Shown here: positions 42,266 to 50,803 of the stretch, piece by piece
Numbering within the stretch: position 1 is the first letter of the stretch
Layout: each line of letters begins with the position of its first letter
Source: Chitinophaga polysaccharea
GTDB lineage: Bacteria > Bacteroidota > Bacteroidia > Chitinophagales > Chitinophagaceae
Direction of reading: 5' to 3'
Length of the DNA: 64,000 bases
Assembly (NCBI RefSeq): GCF_007829335.1
Contig: NZ_VIWO01000015.1
Span: forward strand, 32,871 to 96,870
The notes under the pieces: model-generated
The model's input: the letters and a program-made list of their open reading frames with translations, nothing else
Told to the model about the DNA's origin: nothing
Database searches by the model: none
Translations under genes and position numbers: made by a program

Positions 42266-43264
42266 TTATTGTGCCGCTGCTGTATCAGAAGGAAGCGGTT
42301 TCGTTTTATCTTTTTTGCCAAACAGGGAGAAGTGAACATAGCGTTTTGGATTGACGCGGAGGTCTTCCAGCAGCTTATTCAGGTTGCCCAGTGAGTACTG
42401 GAGGTTGTTGTATACCTTCTTATCATTGAGCAACAGGCCGGCGGTACCGTCGGTGGTATTGAGTTTGCCGATAGTCTGGTTCAGGTTATTGACGGTTTGC
42501 TGCAGTTGTTGCAGTGTTTTATCGATATTACCTTTAGCCAGTGCGTCGGTTGCTTTCTGGGCATTGTCGAGGATACCGGTAATTTTCGCGTTATTATCTT
42601 TCAGGTTACCGGAAATAGACGCCAGGTTATTGAAAGTTTTGGACACACTTCCTTTATCCGCATCCAGCATATTGTTGAGGGAGGCGGAAGTATGTGAGAA
42701 GTTGCGCATGGTGATGTTAAGGCCTCGGATGGCTTCCTGGAGGTTGCCTTTAGCGGTAGTATCGAGGATACCATTTACGCTGAGCAGCACGGAGTCGATA
42801 TTAGACAGGGTTCCTTGCAGTTTTTTAACCAGGGGGCTGAGCTGTTCTTTTAGGGCGTCTGTGATAGAGCCGTCTACTGCAGCGTAGAGGGTATCGCCAC
42901 TTTTCAGATATTCGCTGGCGTTACCCAGGTCGAGCTGTACTGTTTTGGTCCCCAGCAGGTCGCTGCTGATACGGGCAACAGAGTTGCGCGGGAGATCAAT
43001 TTTTTTGGTGATGGTGATGGTAACCAATATCCTGGAGGCATCTTTGCCCATTACTTCGAGGTTGGTAACGCTACCTACCACCAGTCCATTTACCTGTACC
43101 GCATTGGCTGGTTGCAGGCCGTTCACCTGCTTATATACGGCGTAAATGGTTTTATTATGTGAAAACAGGCTTTTTCCTTTCAATAAATTAAAGCCCAGCA
43201 CAAGTAAGGTTATACCCAGCACCGTCAGTATACCCACTTTGGTTTCATTAGATAATTTGAGCAT
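42266..43264 (-). CDS. MlaD/MCE family lipid transport protein
   Basis: A 332-residue protein with one N-terminal membrane anchor (about 8-29, VGILTVLGITLLVLGFNLL), an MCE domain (about 35-120) containing GLQPANAVQVNGLVVGSV and LLGTKTVQLDLGN, and a long helical C-terminal part (130-300) with repeats such as LQGTLSNIDSVL and KTLQQLQQTVNNLNQT that may form a tunnel or needle as in other MCE proteins. It probably acts with an unlinked MlaE/MlaF transporter in phospholipid trafficking. It starts 10 bp upstream of the OstA-like gene. A -7-like TATTTTTG lies at 43292-43285 on the minus strand. Confidence 0.88.
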   Translation of the reverse strand: MLKLSNETKVGILTVLGITLLVLGFNLLKGKSLFSHNKTIYAVYKQVNGLQPANAVQVNGLVVGSVTNLEVMGKDASRILVTITITKKIDLPRNSVARISSDLLGTKTVQLDLGNASEYLKSGDTLYAAVDGSITDALKEQLSPLVKKLQGTLSNIDSVLLSVNGILDTTAKGNLQEAIRGLNITMRNFSHTSASLNNMLDADKGSVSKTFNNLASISGNLKDNNAKITGILDNAQKATDALAKGNIDKTLQQLQQTVNNLNQTIGKLNTTDGTAGLLLNDKKVYNNLQYSLGNLNKLLEDLRVNPKRYVHFSLFGKKDKTKPLPSDTAAAQ

Positions 43265-43346
43265 GAGATTCGTATACGTTCACGCAAAAATAATCAAAAA
43301 GCATGCACGGGGCGTAGTCGGGTAAAAATGTTGGTAATAAAAAAGC

Positions 43347-43389
43347 GGGGGAAGGGGTAAATACTGGTGGGGGATGGGGGAGCAGGGGG
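43347..43389 (+). other. G-rich stretch with five G-runs, quadruplex candidate
   Basis: Runs of 5, 4, 5, 5 and 5 G lie at 43347-43351, 43354-43357, 43369-43373, 43376-43380 and 43385-43389. Loops are 2, 11, 2 and 4 bases. It falls between the amidase stop (43393) and the MlaD-like start (43264) on the template strand of the minus-strand operon. Confidence 0.6.
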
Positions 43390-43392
43390 AAA

Positions 43393-44622
43393 TTAGCAGT
43401 TGGTCACGAAAGCGCCTTTAAATCCCAGCTTGCGGGCTTTGCGGAGGGCGTTGGAGGCTTGTTGATCTGTTTTGAAGCGTCCCCACATATATTTGTTCAT
43501 TTTTTTTTTATTCATGACAACTGACTGCCGGTTGATATCACCAGGGAGCTTCCTGAAAATGGAAGCTCCTGGTTTATAAAGTTTGTCGGTGATCAAGAGT
43601 TGTACGCAATAGCCATCGCCGGGAACCGGTTGGTTCTTTGCGGGTTTACCTGGTTTGAGCAGGGTGTTGTTGCTCCTGGTATTGATCCGGGAGGTAGCGG
43701 GTGAGCTGTTCCGGTTGTTGGTAAACCTGTCGAGTTCTTCGCGGTAACGTTTAATGGCTTTATAGATACAGTTGGCCAATTCTTGCTGACCGCTGCCGGA
43801 GTTGAGGTAGTCTTCTTCTTCCGGGTTGCTGATAAAGCCGAGTTCCACGAGTACGCTGGGCATGGCGGTAGCGGAGAGGACCCAGATACCTTTTTCATTT
43901 CTCTGTCTGGCGCCGCGGCTGATGCGACCTACCCGGGTGAATTCATCTTCAATGAGGGTAGAGAGGCGGAGGCTTTGGTCGAAGTAGGCGTTTCTCAGGG
44001 TATTTAAGAGGATAAAGGTTTCGGGATCGGTATCATCCATCAGCTGTTTTGTTTCTTCGGAGTTGGCATCCAGTACGATAACGGAATTCTGTTTGAGGGA
44101 TTCCATTTTGGCGTTGTTTTTACTGGTAGCCCAGATATAAGTTTCAGTTCCTTTGGCATTGCTGGGATAATAGGCGTAGATAGGTTGTTTGGAGGCAATT
44201 TTCCTTTTCCCTTTCCTATGGTATACGGTTTTATACCCGGTTACTTTACGGATTTTGCCGGTAGAGTTACAGTGGATAGACACGAATAGTTCACCTTTGT
44301 TGTCGTTGGCGATCTGGGCTTTTTTGCGGGGATCGTCGAAACGGTCGGTTTTTCGTGTATACACCACCTTTACATCGGGCATATTTTCCTCCAGGATTTT
44401 CCCTAGTTTGAGGGCTACTTCGAGGGTGACTTGTTTTTCAGTAGAATAGCTACCTTTGGCGCCGGGATCTTCACCGCCGTGGCCGGCATCTATTACAATT
44501 GTTCGTATAGGCTTATCCTGTTTCCTGGTAACGGGATTGTTTTTGGCCTGAATGAAAAAGGTACAGGTGAATAGTGTTCCCAGTCCTAAAATCCAAAATC
44601 GGTTCCAGCGCATGATTCTCAT
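43393..44622 (-). CDS. N-acetylmuramoyl-L-alanine amidase with SPOR-like C-terminus
   Basis: A 409-residue exported peptidoglycan hydrolase (Amidase_3). A short signal or anchor (1-26) precedes the catalytic domain (about 40-290): IDAGHGGEDPG (His48 and Glu51), FVSIHCNS (second His) and VELGFISNPEEE (catalytic Glu). A Ser/Asn-rich linker (295-330) leads to a C-terminal SPOR-like domain (about 335-409, YCVQLL ... WGRFKTDQQASNALRKARK) that would recruit it to septal peptidoglycan. It cleaves the bond between muramic acid and the stem peptide. It is divergent from the lptD gene, with the MlaD-like and OstA-like genes behind it. Confidence 0.92.
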   Translation of the reverse strand: MRIMRWNRFWILGLGTLFTCTFFIQAKNNPVTRKQDKPIRTIVIDAGHGGEDPGAKGSYSTEKQVTLEVALKLGKILEENMPDVKVVYTRKTDRFDDPRKKAQIANDNKGELFVSIHCNSTGKIRKVTGYKTVYHRKGKRKIASKQPIYAYYPSNAKGTETYIWATSKNNAKMESLKQNSVIVLDANSEETKQLMDDTDPETFILLNTLRNAYFDQSLRLSTLIEDEFTRVGRISRGARQRNEKGIWVLSATAMPSVLVELGFISNPEEEDYLNSGSGQQELANCIYKAIKRYREELDRFTNNRNSSPATSRINTRSNNTLLKPGKPAKNQPVPGDGYCVQLLITDKLYKPGASIFRKLPGDINRQSVVMNKKKMNKYMWGRFKTDQQASNALRKARKLGFKGAFVTNC

Positions 44623-44749
44623 TTTAATGGGTGCTGTTTTTCACAAAAAATAAAAAAATAAGTTTATCTGTTAAATTAATCATCTTCTCTCTCCATGCGA
44701 GTTTCGACTACCTTTCAATATAAGTGTTTTCAAACATTACAAGTTACCT

Positions 44750-44783
44750 TTTGTAATAAATTGTATAAAATCTTGTAGGTTTG
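44750..44783 (+). promoter_or_regulatory. Probable promoter of the lptD gene
   Basis: TAGGTTTG (44776-44783) matches TAnnTTTG and lies 15 bp before the ATG. A TTTG at 44750-44753 is 22 bp upstream, slightly longer than the usual 19-21. Confidence 0.55.
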
Positions 44784-44798
44784 TGGCCGCCGTAACAC

Positions 44799-47576
44799 AT
44801 GAACGCTAGCTACAAAAATAATTATAAAAAGTTTTTCCGACGGACATACCTGGTTTTTGCCGGTATGTTGATTGCCATTCCTTTTATTATAGATGCAGTT
44901 GCAGGCTCCAGGCCGCAAGCTTTTTCATTTTTTAACAAAAATTTGGCAGATACCATCCAGCCGGTTGTCCGTAAGGACAGCTCCAAAGTGAAACGCCCTG
45001 TTCCGGTGGCGGTCCCTGGAGCAGATACCAATATCTTGTCGCCAGATGCGGATACCAGCAAAGGTACAACGGTAGATACGCTGTTTGTGCCGAAAATTTC
45101 CAAGGATACCCTGGATGCCCCGGTACATTATAAGGCCAAGGACTCTATCATCCTGATGGTGCCGGATAAACGCTTTTATTTATATGGTAGCGCCAATACC
45201 AAATATAAATCGATCGACCTGACGGCCGAAAAGATGAATTTCGACCAGGAGACCGGCATTCTCGAAGCTACCAACGCCAAAGACACTGCTGGCAAGCTGT
45301 TTGGGGGTCCTATCATGAACGATGGAGGACAGAGCTTTGAGTCGGACACCCTTAAGTACAATTTTACTTCCCAGAAAGCAAAGATCTATAATACCCGTTC
45401 CCAGTACGGCGAAGGCTATATCCACAGTGCACAAACCAAAAAAGCGGCAGATAATACCATTTTTGGGTTCAAAAACGGATACACTACCTGTAACCTGGAT
45501 ACGCCCCACTTTAGCTTTCGCGCACGCAAAATAAAGGTTATCCCTGATAAATTAGTGATTTCCGGTCCGGCAAACCTGGAAATTGAAGGGATTCCCACTC
45601 CCCTCTTTATCCCCTTTGCCATTTTCCCCATTACACAGGGGCAACGCTCCGGTATCCTGCCTCCGCAGTATGTGGTGAACCAACAGAAAGGGATCGGGCT
45701 GGAAAACGGGGGGTACTATATTGGCCTTGGGGAGCATTTTGACCTTACCATGCGAGGGGATGTATACTCCTACGGTAGTTGGAGCCTGACGGCCAGTCCC
45801 ACGTACCGGAAAAGGTACAAATACAATGGTGGATTGAACCTCAGCTTCGCCAACACCCGTTTCGGCGATCCGGCGGTAAAGTCGGAGTTCAGCACCTCTA
45901 AAGATTTCCGGATTACCTGGAATCATAGCATGGACAGTAAAGCCCGCCCTGGTGTTAACTTTGGCGCCGCCGTTAACTTTGGTACTTCATCTTATAACCG
46001 CTATAACGTATACGACTATAACACGCGTGTAAATAACAATATCGGGTCTTCCATTACTTTCTCCAAAAGCTGGATAGGTAAGCCTTATAACCTGACGATG
46101 GGGTTGAACCATTCGCAGAACCTGAGCACCCGCGATGTGTCGATTTCCTTCCCGGATGCGACCTTCACGGTAAATACCATCTATCCTTTTCAGCCGAAGG
46201 AAATGGTAGGCAAGCCTAAATGGTATGAGAAGATAGGGATTTCCTATAATGGTGTACTGCGTAACCAGGCCAACTTCAAGGATTCGCTGTTTGGCCGGCA
46301 ACAGATGTTTGATGCGATGCAAACGGGTATACAGCACAGCGTGCCTATCTCTTTCTCTATCCCTGTATTTAAGACATTTACGTTATCGCCGGGTATCAAC
46401 TATTCAGAATACTGGTACGCCAAGAAATTTATTCGTAACTGGAATCCCAACAAACCTAACCTGGGTACGGGTGATAAGGGGGCCCTGGATACCACTTACC
46501 AGGCGGGCTTTTTCACCGCACGCGACGTAAGTGCCAGTATGTCGTTGTCGACCGCCCTGTATGGTATGTACACGTTTGCCAAGCATTCCAAGGTGAAGGC
46601 TATCCGTCATGTGATGCGTCCTACGCTGAGTGCGAGCTACCGCCCGGACTTGTCCAGCAGTTATTACCGCCTGGTACAGTATAATAAGGAGGGAGATAAA
46701 ACCCCGATGTCTGACTTTGATGGAGCGATCATAGGCGTACCAAGCCCCGGAACCTTTGGCGGTATCAACTTCGGGTTGGACAATAACCTGGAGATGAAGG
46801 TATTTTCCCGGAAAGACACCACCGGCAACCACGAGAAGAAAGTCAAATTGCTGGATGGTTTCGGTATCAATGGTAACTACAACCTGGTAGCCGATTCCTT
46901 TAAACTGTCGACTTTTTCTATTTACGCACGTACCAACTTGTTCGATAAACTGAACATTTCCGCGAGCGGTAACCTGGATCCTTACCAGACCGATGCCCGT
47001 GGCCGCCGGATCGACAAACTCATCTGGCAGCAGGGCAAGATCAGCCTGGGACGTTTAACCAACGCCAGTATATCGATGAGTACTTCTTTCCAGTCGAAGG
47101 ATAAGAAGAGCAAAGCCAAAGAACAAACCATCGACTCTATTGAGAATGCGCAAAGCAAAGATGCTGCGTTTGCTGCGCAGCAGCGGCAGCTGGCCATGGT
47201 ACGTGCAAATCCTGGCGAGTATGTGGATTTTGATATTCCGTGGCGGGTGGATCTCTCCTATAGCCTTGCTTATACGAACACTATTATTCCGGATTCGGGA
47301 GGGGTAGTAAGGAGAATTACTCAATATGTTAGTTTCAACGGCGATTTTAGTCTCACGCCCAAATGGAAGATAGGTTTGAACAGTGGTTTTGACTTTACCA
47401 ATATGCAGATCGCCTATACGAATATGTATATATCGAGGGATTTGCATTGTTGGCAGATGTCTATCAACCTGATACCGTTTGGTACTTTCCGGCAGTTCAG
47501 TATTACGATCAATCCTAAGGCCGGTATCCTGCGGGATCTGCGTATCAACCGATCGAGGCAGTTTTACGATTTGTAG
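44799..47576 (+). CDS. lptD: LptD-like outer membrane LPS assembly protein
   Basis: A 925-residue outer membrane protein. A hydrophobic N-terminal segment (18-40) is followed by a Pro/Ser/Asp-rich stretch (about 48-95), an OstA/LptA-like jellyroll region (about 110-260, including YLYGSANTKYKSIDLTAEKM and AQTKKAADNTIFG) and the LptD barrel region (IEGIPTPLFIPFAIFPIT, PQYVVNQQKGIGLENGGYY), ending NRSRQFYDL. This matches the Bacteroidota LptD type (PF19838-like). It would insert lipopolysaccharide into the outer leaflet with an LptE partner not seen here. It is divergent from the amidase operon. Confidence 0.88.
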   Translation: MNASYKNNYKKFFRRTYLVFAGMLIAIPFIIDAVAGSRPQAFSFFNKNLADTIQPVVRKDSSKVKRPVPVAVPGADTNILSPDADTSKGTTVDTLFVPKISKDTLDAPVHYKAKDSIILMVPDKRFYLYGSANTKYKSIDLTAEKMNFDQETGILEATNAKDTAGKLFGGPIMNDGGQSFESDTLKYNFTSQKAKIYNTRSQYGEGYIHSAQTKKAADNTIFGFKNGYTTCNLDTPHFSFRARKIKVIPDKLVISGPANLEIEGIPTPLFIPFAIFPITQGQRSGILPPQYVVNQQKGIGLENGGYYIGLGEHFDLTMRGDVYSYGSWSLTASPTYRKRYKYNGGLNLSFANTRFGDPAVKSEFSTSKDFRITWNHSMDSKARPGVNFGAAVNFGTSSYNRYNVYDYNTRVNNNIGSSITFSKSWIGKPYNLTMGLNHSQNLSTRDVSISFPDATFTVNTIYPFQPKEMVGKPKWYEKIGISYNGVLRNQANFKDSLFGRQQMFDAMQTGIQHSVPISFSIPVFKTFTLSPGINYSEYWYAKKFIRNWNPNKPNLGTGDKGALDTTYQAGFFTARDVSASMSLSTALYGMYTFAKHSKVKAIRHVMRPTLSASYRPDLSSSYYRLVQYNKEGDKTPMSDFDGAIIGVPSPGTFGGINFGLDNNLEMKVFSRKDTTGNHEKKVKLLDGFGINGNYNLVADSFKLSTFSIYARTNLFDKLNISASGNLDPYQTDARGRRIDKLIWQQGKISLGRLTNASISMSTSFQSKDKKSKAKEQTIDSIENAQSKDAAFAAQQRQLAMVRANPGEYVDFDIPWRVDLSYSLAYTNTIIPDSGGVVRRITQYVSFNGDFSLTPKWKIGLNSGFDFTNMQIAYTNMYISRDLHCWQMSINLIPFGTFRQFSITINPKAGILRDLRINRSRQFYDL

Positions 47577-47601
47577 GGCAGGATTTCATTCTGCCAGTAT
47601 C

Positions 47602-47649
47602 ATAAAAGAAGAAAGCGAAGCAGGCACCTGCTTCGCTTTCTTCTTTTAT
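47602..47649. terminator. Bidirectional terminator between lptD and plsC genes
   Basis: Arms of 22 bp at 47602-47623 and 47628-47649 are perfect complements around a GCAC loop, flanked by A- and T-runs in both directions. The right arm overlaps the stop codon of the minus-strand plsC-type gene (47646-47648). Confidence 0.93.
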
Positions 47650-48383
47650 TCATGCGTGGTATAAAAGTCCCACATCTGTTTAAATACTTTTTCTTTCAAT
47701 GCCGGCAAATCATCCCTGGTAAGCCCTTCGGTAGGGATGGGCGGGAAAAAATGGTAGTCGATGCGGTGCGGCCATGCAAAGAATTTTTTTTCCGCCGGAA
47801 CTATTTTCCTGGTATGTAGTAATACAGACGGCATCAGTGGCAGCTGGGTATCTATGGCCAGCGCGAAAGCGCCATCGTAGAAGGCTTTCAGTGGTTCTTT
47901 GGTGCGGTTACGGGTACCTTCGGGATAGAGCAGGATGTGCAGTCCCAGGCTTAGCGCATGTTTCATTTCTATCACACTTTGTTTCCTGCTGGCTTCGCTG
48001 TTGCGGTCTACCATGATGCCGCCGATGCGGTATAATACACCGAAGAGCGGGATTTTGCCCATAGAAGCCTTTGCCAGTGTTTTGTTGGCGCCGGGAATTT
48101 TAGCGGTGGTTACCGGTACATCGATCAGCGAGTTGTGGTTGCAAACGATCACATAGGTTTGTCCTGGTGTAAAATATTCCGTTCCTCTTCTTCTCACGGG
48201 ACATCCTATGAGTGGCATATATACGATCATCCATATCCTGCCAATAGCCAGGAAGCCTTTGGATTTTATGGGGTCTGGCCAGAAGGAGAAAATCCAGATA
48301 GGAATAAATACGATCAGCATGGTGCCGGCAAATAGCAGCAGGCACCATAACGCGAATATCCGGCCGAGTATATTTTTTAACAT
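47646..48383 (-). CDS. plsC: 1-acyl-sn-glycerol-3-phosphate acyltransferase
   Basis: Acylates lysophosphatidic acid to phosphatidic acid in the inner membrane. The 245-residue protein has an N-terminal hydrophobic region (about 8-36), the catalytic HNSLID (His83-Asp88, the H-x4-D motif), and the glycerol-phosphate-binding YPEGTRNRT segment near residue 155. It starts 14 bp after ung on the same strand. The family has paralogues with other acyl acceptors, so the exact substrate is inferred. Confidence 0.88.
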   Translation of the reverse strand: MLKNILGRIFALWCLLLFAGTMLIVFIPIWIFSFWPDPIKSKGFLAIGRIWMIVYMPLIGCPVRRRGTEYFTPGQTYVIVCNHNSLIDVPVTTAKIPGANKTLAKASMGKIPLFGVLYRIGGIMVDRNSEASRKQSVIEMKHALSLGLHILLYPEGTRNRTKEPLKAFYDGAFALAIDTQLPLMPSVLLHTRKIVPAEKKFFAWPHRIDYHFFPPIPTEGLTRDDLPALKEKVFKQMWDFYTTHE

Positions 48384-48396
48384 GGGTAGTTCACTT

Positions 48397-49068
48397 TTAG
48401 AGTCTCCAGTCTACCGGCTCAATCCCTGCTTTCGTCAATATTTCATTGGTTCTTGAGAAATGCCTGCACCCGAAAAATCCTTTGTCTGCGCTAAAGGGAG
48501 AGGGGTGTGCTGCCTGCAATATATGATGTTTAGTGGCATCTATCAGGTATTGTTTATCCTGTGCAAAGCGGCCCCAGAGCAGGAATACAACATCCCGTCT
48601 TTTTTCGGAGATGGTCCTGATAACGGCATCGGTAAAATCTCCCCAGCCTATTTTGCTATGGGAGGCGGGTTCGCTGGCTCTTACCGTCAGGAAGGCATTG
48701 AGCAGTAATACGCCATGCTCTGCCCATTTAGTAAGATTGCCGCTGGTAGGGATATCCAGGCCGAGGTCCGTTTTCATTTCCTTGTAGATGTTGACCAGCG
48801 AAGGAGGTGGTTTTACGCCATCGGGTACGGAGAAGCTGAGTCCATGCGCCTGGCCTTCGCCGTGATAGGGATCCTGCCCGAGGATCACTACTTTTACTTT
48901 GTCGATCGGGGTTTTATCGAATGCGTTAAAGATGAGGTTTCCTGCAGGATAGATTACTTTTCCCAGTGCTTTTTCATGCTTTAGGAACATGACGACCTGG
49001 TTAAAATACGATTTTGTAAATTCATCGTTCAGCGCTTCCTTCCAACTTGGTTCAATTTGTACATCCAT
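48397..49068 (-). CDS. ung: Uracil-DNA glycosylase
   Basis: Removes uracil from DNA in base-excision repair. The 223-residue family 1 enzyme from ATG 49068 has the water-activating loop GQDPYH (64-69), LLLNAFLTVR, the LLWGRFAQDKQ region and the HPSPFSA loop near residue 190 with the catalytic His. An in-frame TTG at 49077 is less likely. A -7-like TAGTTTTG (minus strand, 49082-49075) ends only seven bases before the ATG, so the message may be nearly leaderless. It precedes plsC by 14 bp. Confidence 0.95.
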   Translation of the reverse strand: MDVQIEPSWKEALNDEFTKSYFNQVVMFLKHEKALGKVIYPAGNLIFNAFDKTPIDKVKVVILGQDPYHGEGQAHGLSFSVPDGVKPPPSLVNIYKEMKTDLGLDIPTSGNLTKWAEHGVLLLNAFLTVRASEPASHSKIGWGDFTDAVIRTISEKRRDVVFLLWGRFAQDKQYLIDATKHHILQAAHPSPFSADKGFFGCRHFSRTNEILTKAGIEPVDWRL

Positions 49069-49106
49069 GGTGATCAAAACTATATTTAAAGAAATTTAAA
49101 ATTAAA

Positions 49107-49139
49107 TTTGATTTATTGAGGGAATTTTATATAAATTTG
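49107..49139 (+). promoter_or_regulatory. Promoter of tRNA-Arg
   Basis: TTTG at 49107-49110 and TAAATTTG at 49132-49139 are 21 bp apart, within the Bacteroidota consensus. Transcription should begin near 49146, about 60 bases before the mature tRNA. Confidence 0.78.
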
Positions 49140-49205
49140 CACTCCCAAAACGAGAGATAAATATAGCAATTTATTTCACATTTCAAGGGAAAATGAAACA
49201 TATAA

Positions 49206-49279
49206 GTCTCGGTAGCTCAGCTGGATAGAGCAACTGCCTTCTAAGCAGTAGGTCATTGGTTCGAATCCAATCCGGGACA
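49206..49279 (+). tRNA. tRNA-Arg (anticodon TCT)
   Basis: A 74-base cloverleaf. The acceptor GTCTCGG pairs with CCGGGAC (one T-G pair), the D-arm is GCTC/GAGC, the anticodon stem ACTGC/GCAGT encloses loop CTTCTAA (anticodon TCT, reading AGA), and the T-arm ATTGG/CCAAT holds TTCGAAT. The discriminator is A; CCA is not encoded. It stands alone with a promoter and terminator. Confidence 0.97.
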
Positions 49280-49283
49280 CGAA

Positions 49284-49326
49284 AGAAAGGGGAAATTGCA
49301 CACTGCAATTTCCCCTTTCTGTTTTG
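49284..49326 (+). terminator. Intrinsic terminator after tRNA-Arg
   Basis: Seventeen-base arms at 49284-49300 and 49304-49320 (AGAAAGGGGAAATTGCA and its complement) are perfect over a 3-base loop, followed by GTTTTG. It starts five bases after the tRNA. Confidence 0.92.
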
Positions 49327-49451
49327 GGCGAAATATGCTTCCGATTATTTTATCTTCGTATAGTTATTGATGTTACCATCTATAAAAATTTAATAAACCA
49401 ACCGGCCGCCCTCTCTGAGGCGGCCGATCTTTAATATCAATTGCAACCATA

Positions 49452-50771
49452 CTACTGTTGACTGATAATCTGCCATTGCTGATTAGCGCCAGATTGATAA
49501 GGCCACTGAATGGCTGTATCGCCCTGCGCTTTGGAAGCATTGGCCATATCCAATGCTAATCCGCTGTTGCGGTTTTTGACGTTGTAAATTCCGTTTCCTA
49601 CTCTCGATATCTGCCACATCTGGTTATTGCTCCCGGTAGACGGCCACTGTATCACGGCAGCACCCTGTGTAGTGGAAGCATTTTTAACATCGACGAGTTG
49701 TCCGCTGTTACGATTGGTTAATACATAGTAGCCGCTGCCCTGATCTCCGATTTGCCATTGCTGCTCTGTGCCTCCCAGCCAGGGCCATTGGATGAGGGTT
49801 ATCCCCTGGGTAGTAGAAGCGCTTGGCACTGCCAGTACCTGTCCGCTGTTTACATTTACCAGCTTATAAGAGGCGTTGGGATCGAAGGGCGTTTTGCCTT
49901 TGCGCATCACCACGTTCTTCACTTTAAAATAGGTATCTGTTTGCGGACCGGGGCTGCCACTGGCGCCCTCCATCTGCAGATCGATAATGAGCCAGTATGG
50001 GGCATTCGCAAAATTATTTCCCACATGCGTAGCAGTCAATACGCCATCGATGAAGTACTGGCATTCTACGCTATTAGACCAGGACCCATTCGCATTCTTT
50101 AACCGGTTGTATACCGCTTTATAATGATGCCAGGTGGTGGCTGCATTGTTGACGGTAGTTAACTTGGTTTGCCAGTTGCCGTCGTAGGTATTTTGCCAGA
50201 TGGACGTACTGCCTTTCACTTCCACGATATCGCTTTCCGGCGGCCAGCTATTTACAGCTGTAATCCAGAAGGCAGGCCAGGTACCCGAAGCAGTGGGCGC
50301 CTGAAGATCTACACTGATCTCCCAATAAGGGTAGATAGAATCGATCAGTACCTGGTGTTTGGAGTAAATGGTACCTGAGTGATAGTGAATGGGGAGGTAT
50401 GGATCTTTATTACTGGGAAGACTGTCGGGCTGATATGTAGCCTTGAGGGTCAGGGAGCCATCGCCATTCAGGTAGATCTGGCTATGATCCGTGCTGCTTC
50501 CGTACATCCGGGCCGTTCCATTGTGATCGGATCCCCAGGGATAGAGATAATTCCATTCTGATTCGAAACTCGTATAATTCGTTAATGAGCTGCCATCTGT
50601 TACCGTTTCCCAGGAGCTGCTCAGTATCTGGGCCGTGGTGCTTGTTTTGTTCGAAGCCAGCATGCTTTGCTGGCCATTGATTTGTGTAAGCGTTTGTTTA
50701 CTGCAAAATGAAAAAAGTGCGGCACTTGTTAGTGCCAGACAAACCGTGGACATTTTTTGTGTGTGGGTCAT
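49452..50771 (-). CDS. GH16-like lipoprotein with C-terminal ricin-type lectin domain
   Basis: A 439-residue exported protein with a lipoprotein signal (lipobox SFSFC, Cys23). The concanavalin-type glycoside hydrolase region (about 60-295) holds WPPESDIVEVKG, the GH16 active-site pattern with nucleophile Glu179, Asp181 and acid/base Glu184. Position 180 is Ser where most GH16 members have a hydrophobic residue. Residues about 302-439 form a ricin B-type beta-trefoil with three Q-x-W repeats (QQWQI, QMWQI, QQWQI) that binds sugar. It is the last gene of a susC-susD unit and would cleave a beta-1,3/1,4-glucan or galactan at the surface; the true substrate is unknown. Confidence 0.82.
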   Translation of the reverse strand: MTHTQKMSTVCLALTSAALFSFCSKQTLTQINGQQSMLASNKTSTTAQILSSSWETVTDGSSLTNYTSFESEWNYLYPWGSDHNGTARMYGSSTDHSQIYLNGDGSLTLKATYQPDSLPSNKDPYLPIHYHSGTIYSKHQVLIDSIYPYWEISVDLQAPTASGTWPAFWITAVNSWPPESDIVEVKGSTSIWQNTYDGNWQTKLTTVNNAATTWHHYKAVYNRLKNANGSWSNSVECQYFIDGVLTATHVGNNFANAPYWLIIDLQMEGASGSPGPQTDTYFKVKNVVMRKGKTPFDPNASYKLVNVNSGQVLAVPSASTTQGITLIQWPWLGGTEQQWQIGDQGSGYYVLTNRNSGQLVDVKNASTTQGAAVIQWPSTGSNNQMWQISRVGNGIYNVKNRNSGLALDMANASKAQGDTAIQWPYQSGANQQWQIISQQ

Positions 50772-50803
50772 GGTATGTGAGGTTTAAGTGATGGGTTACA
50801 CTG

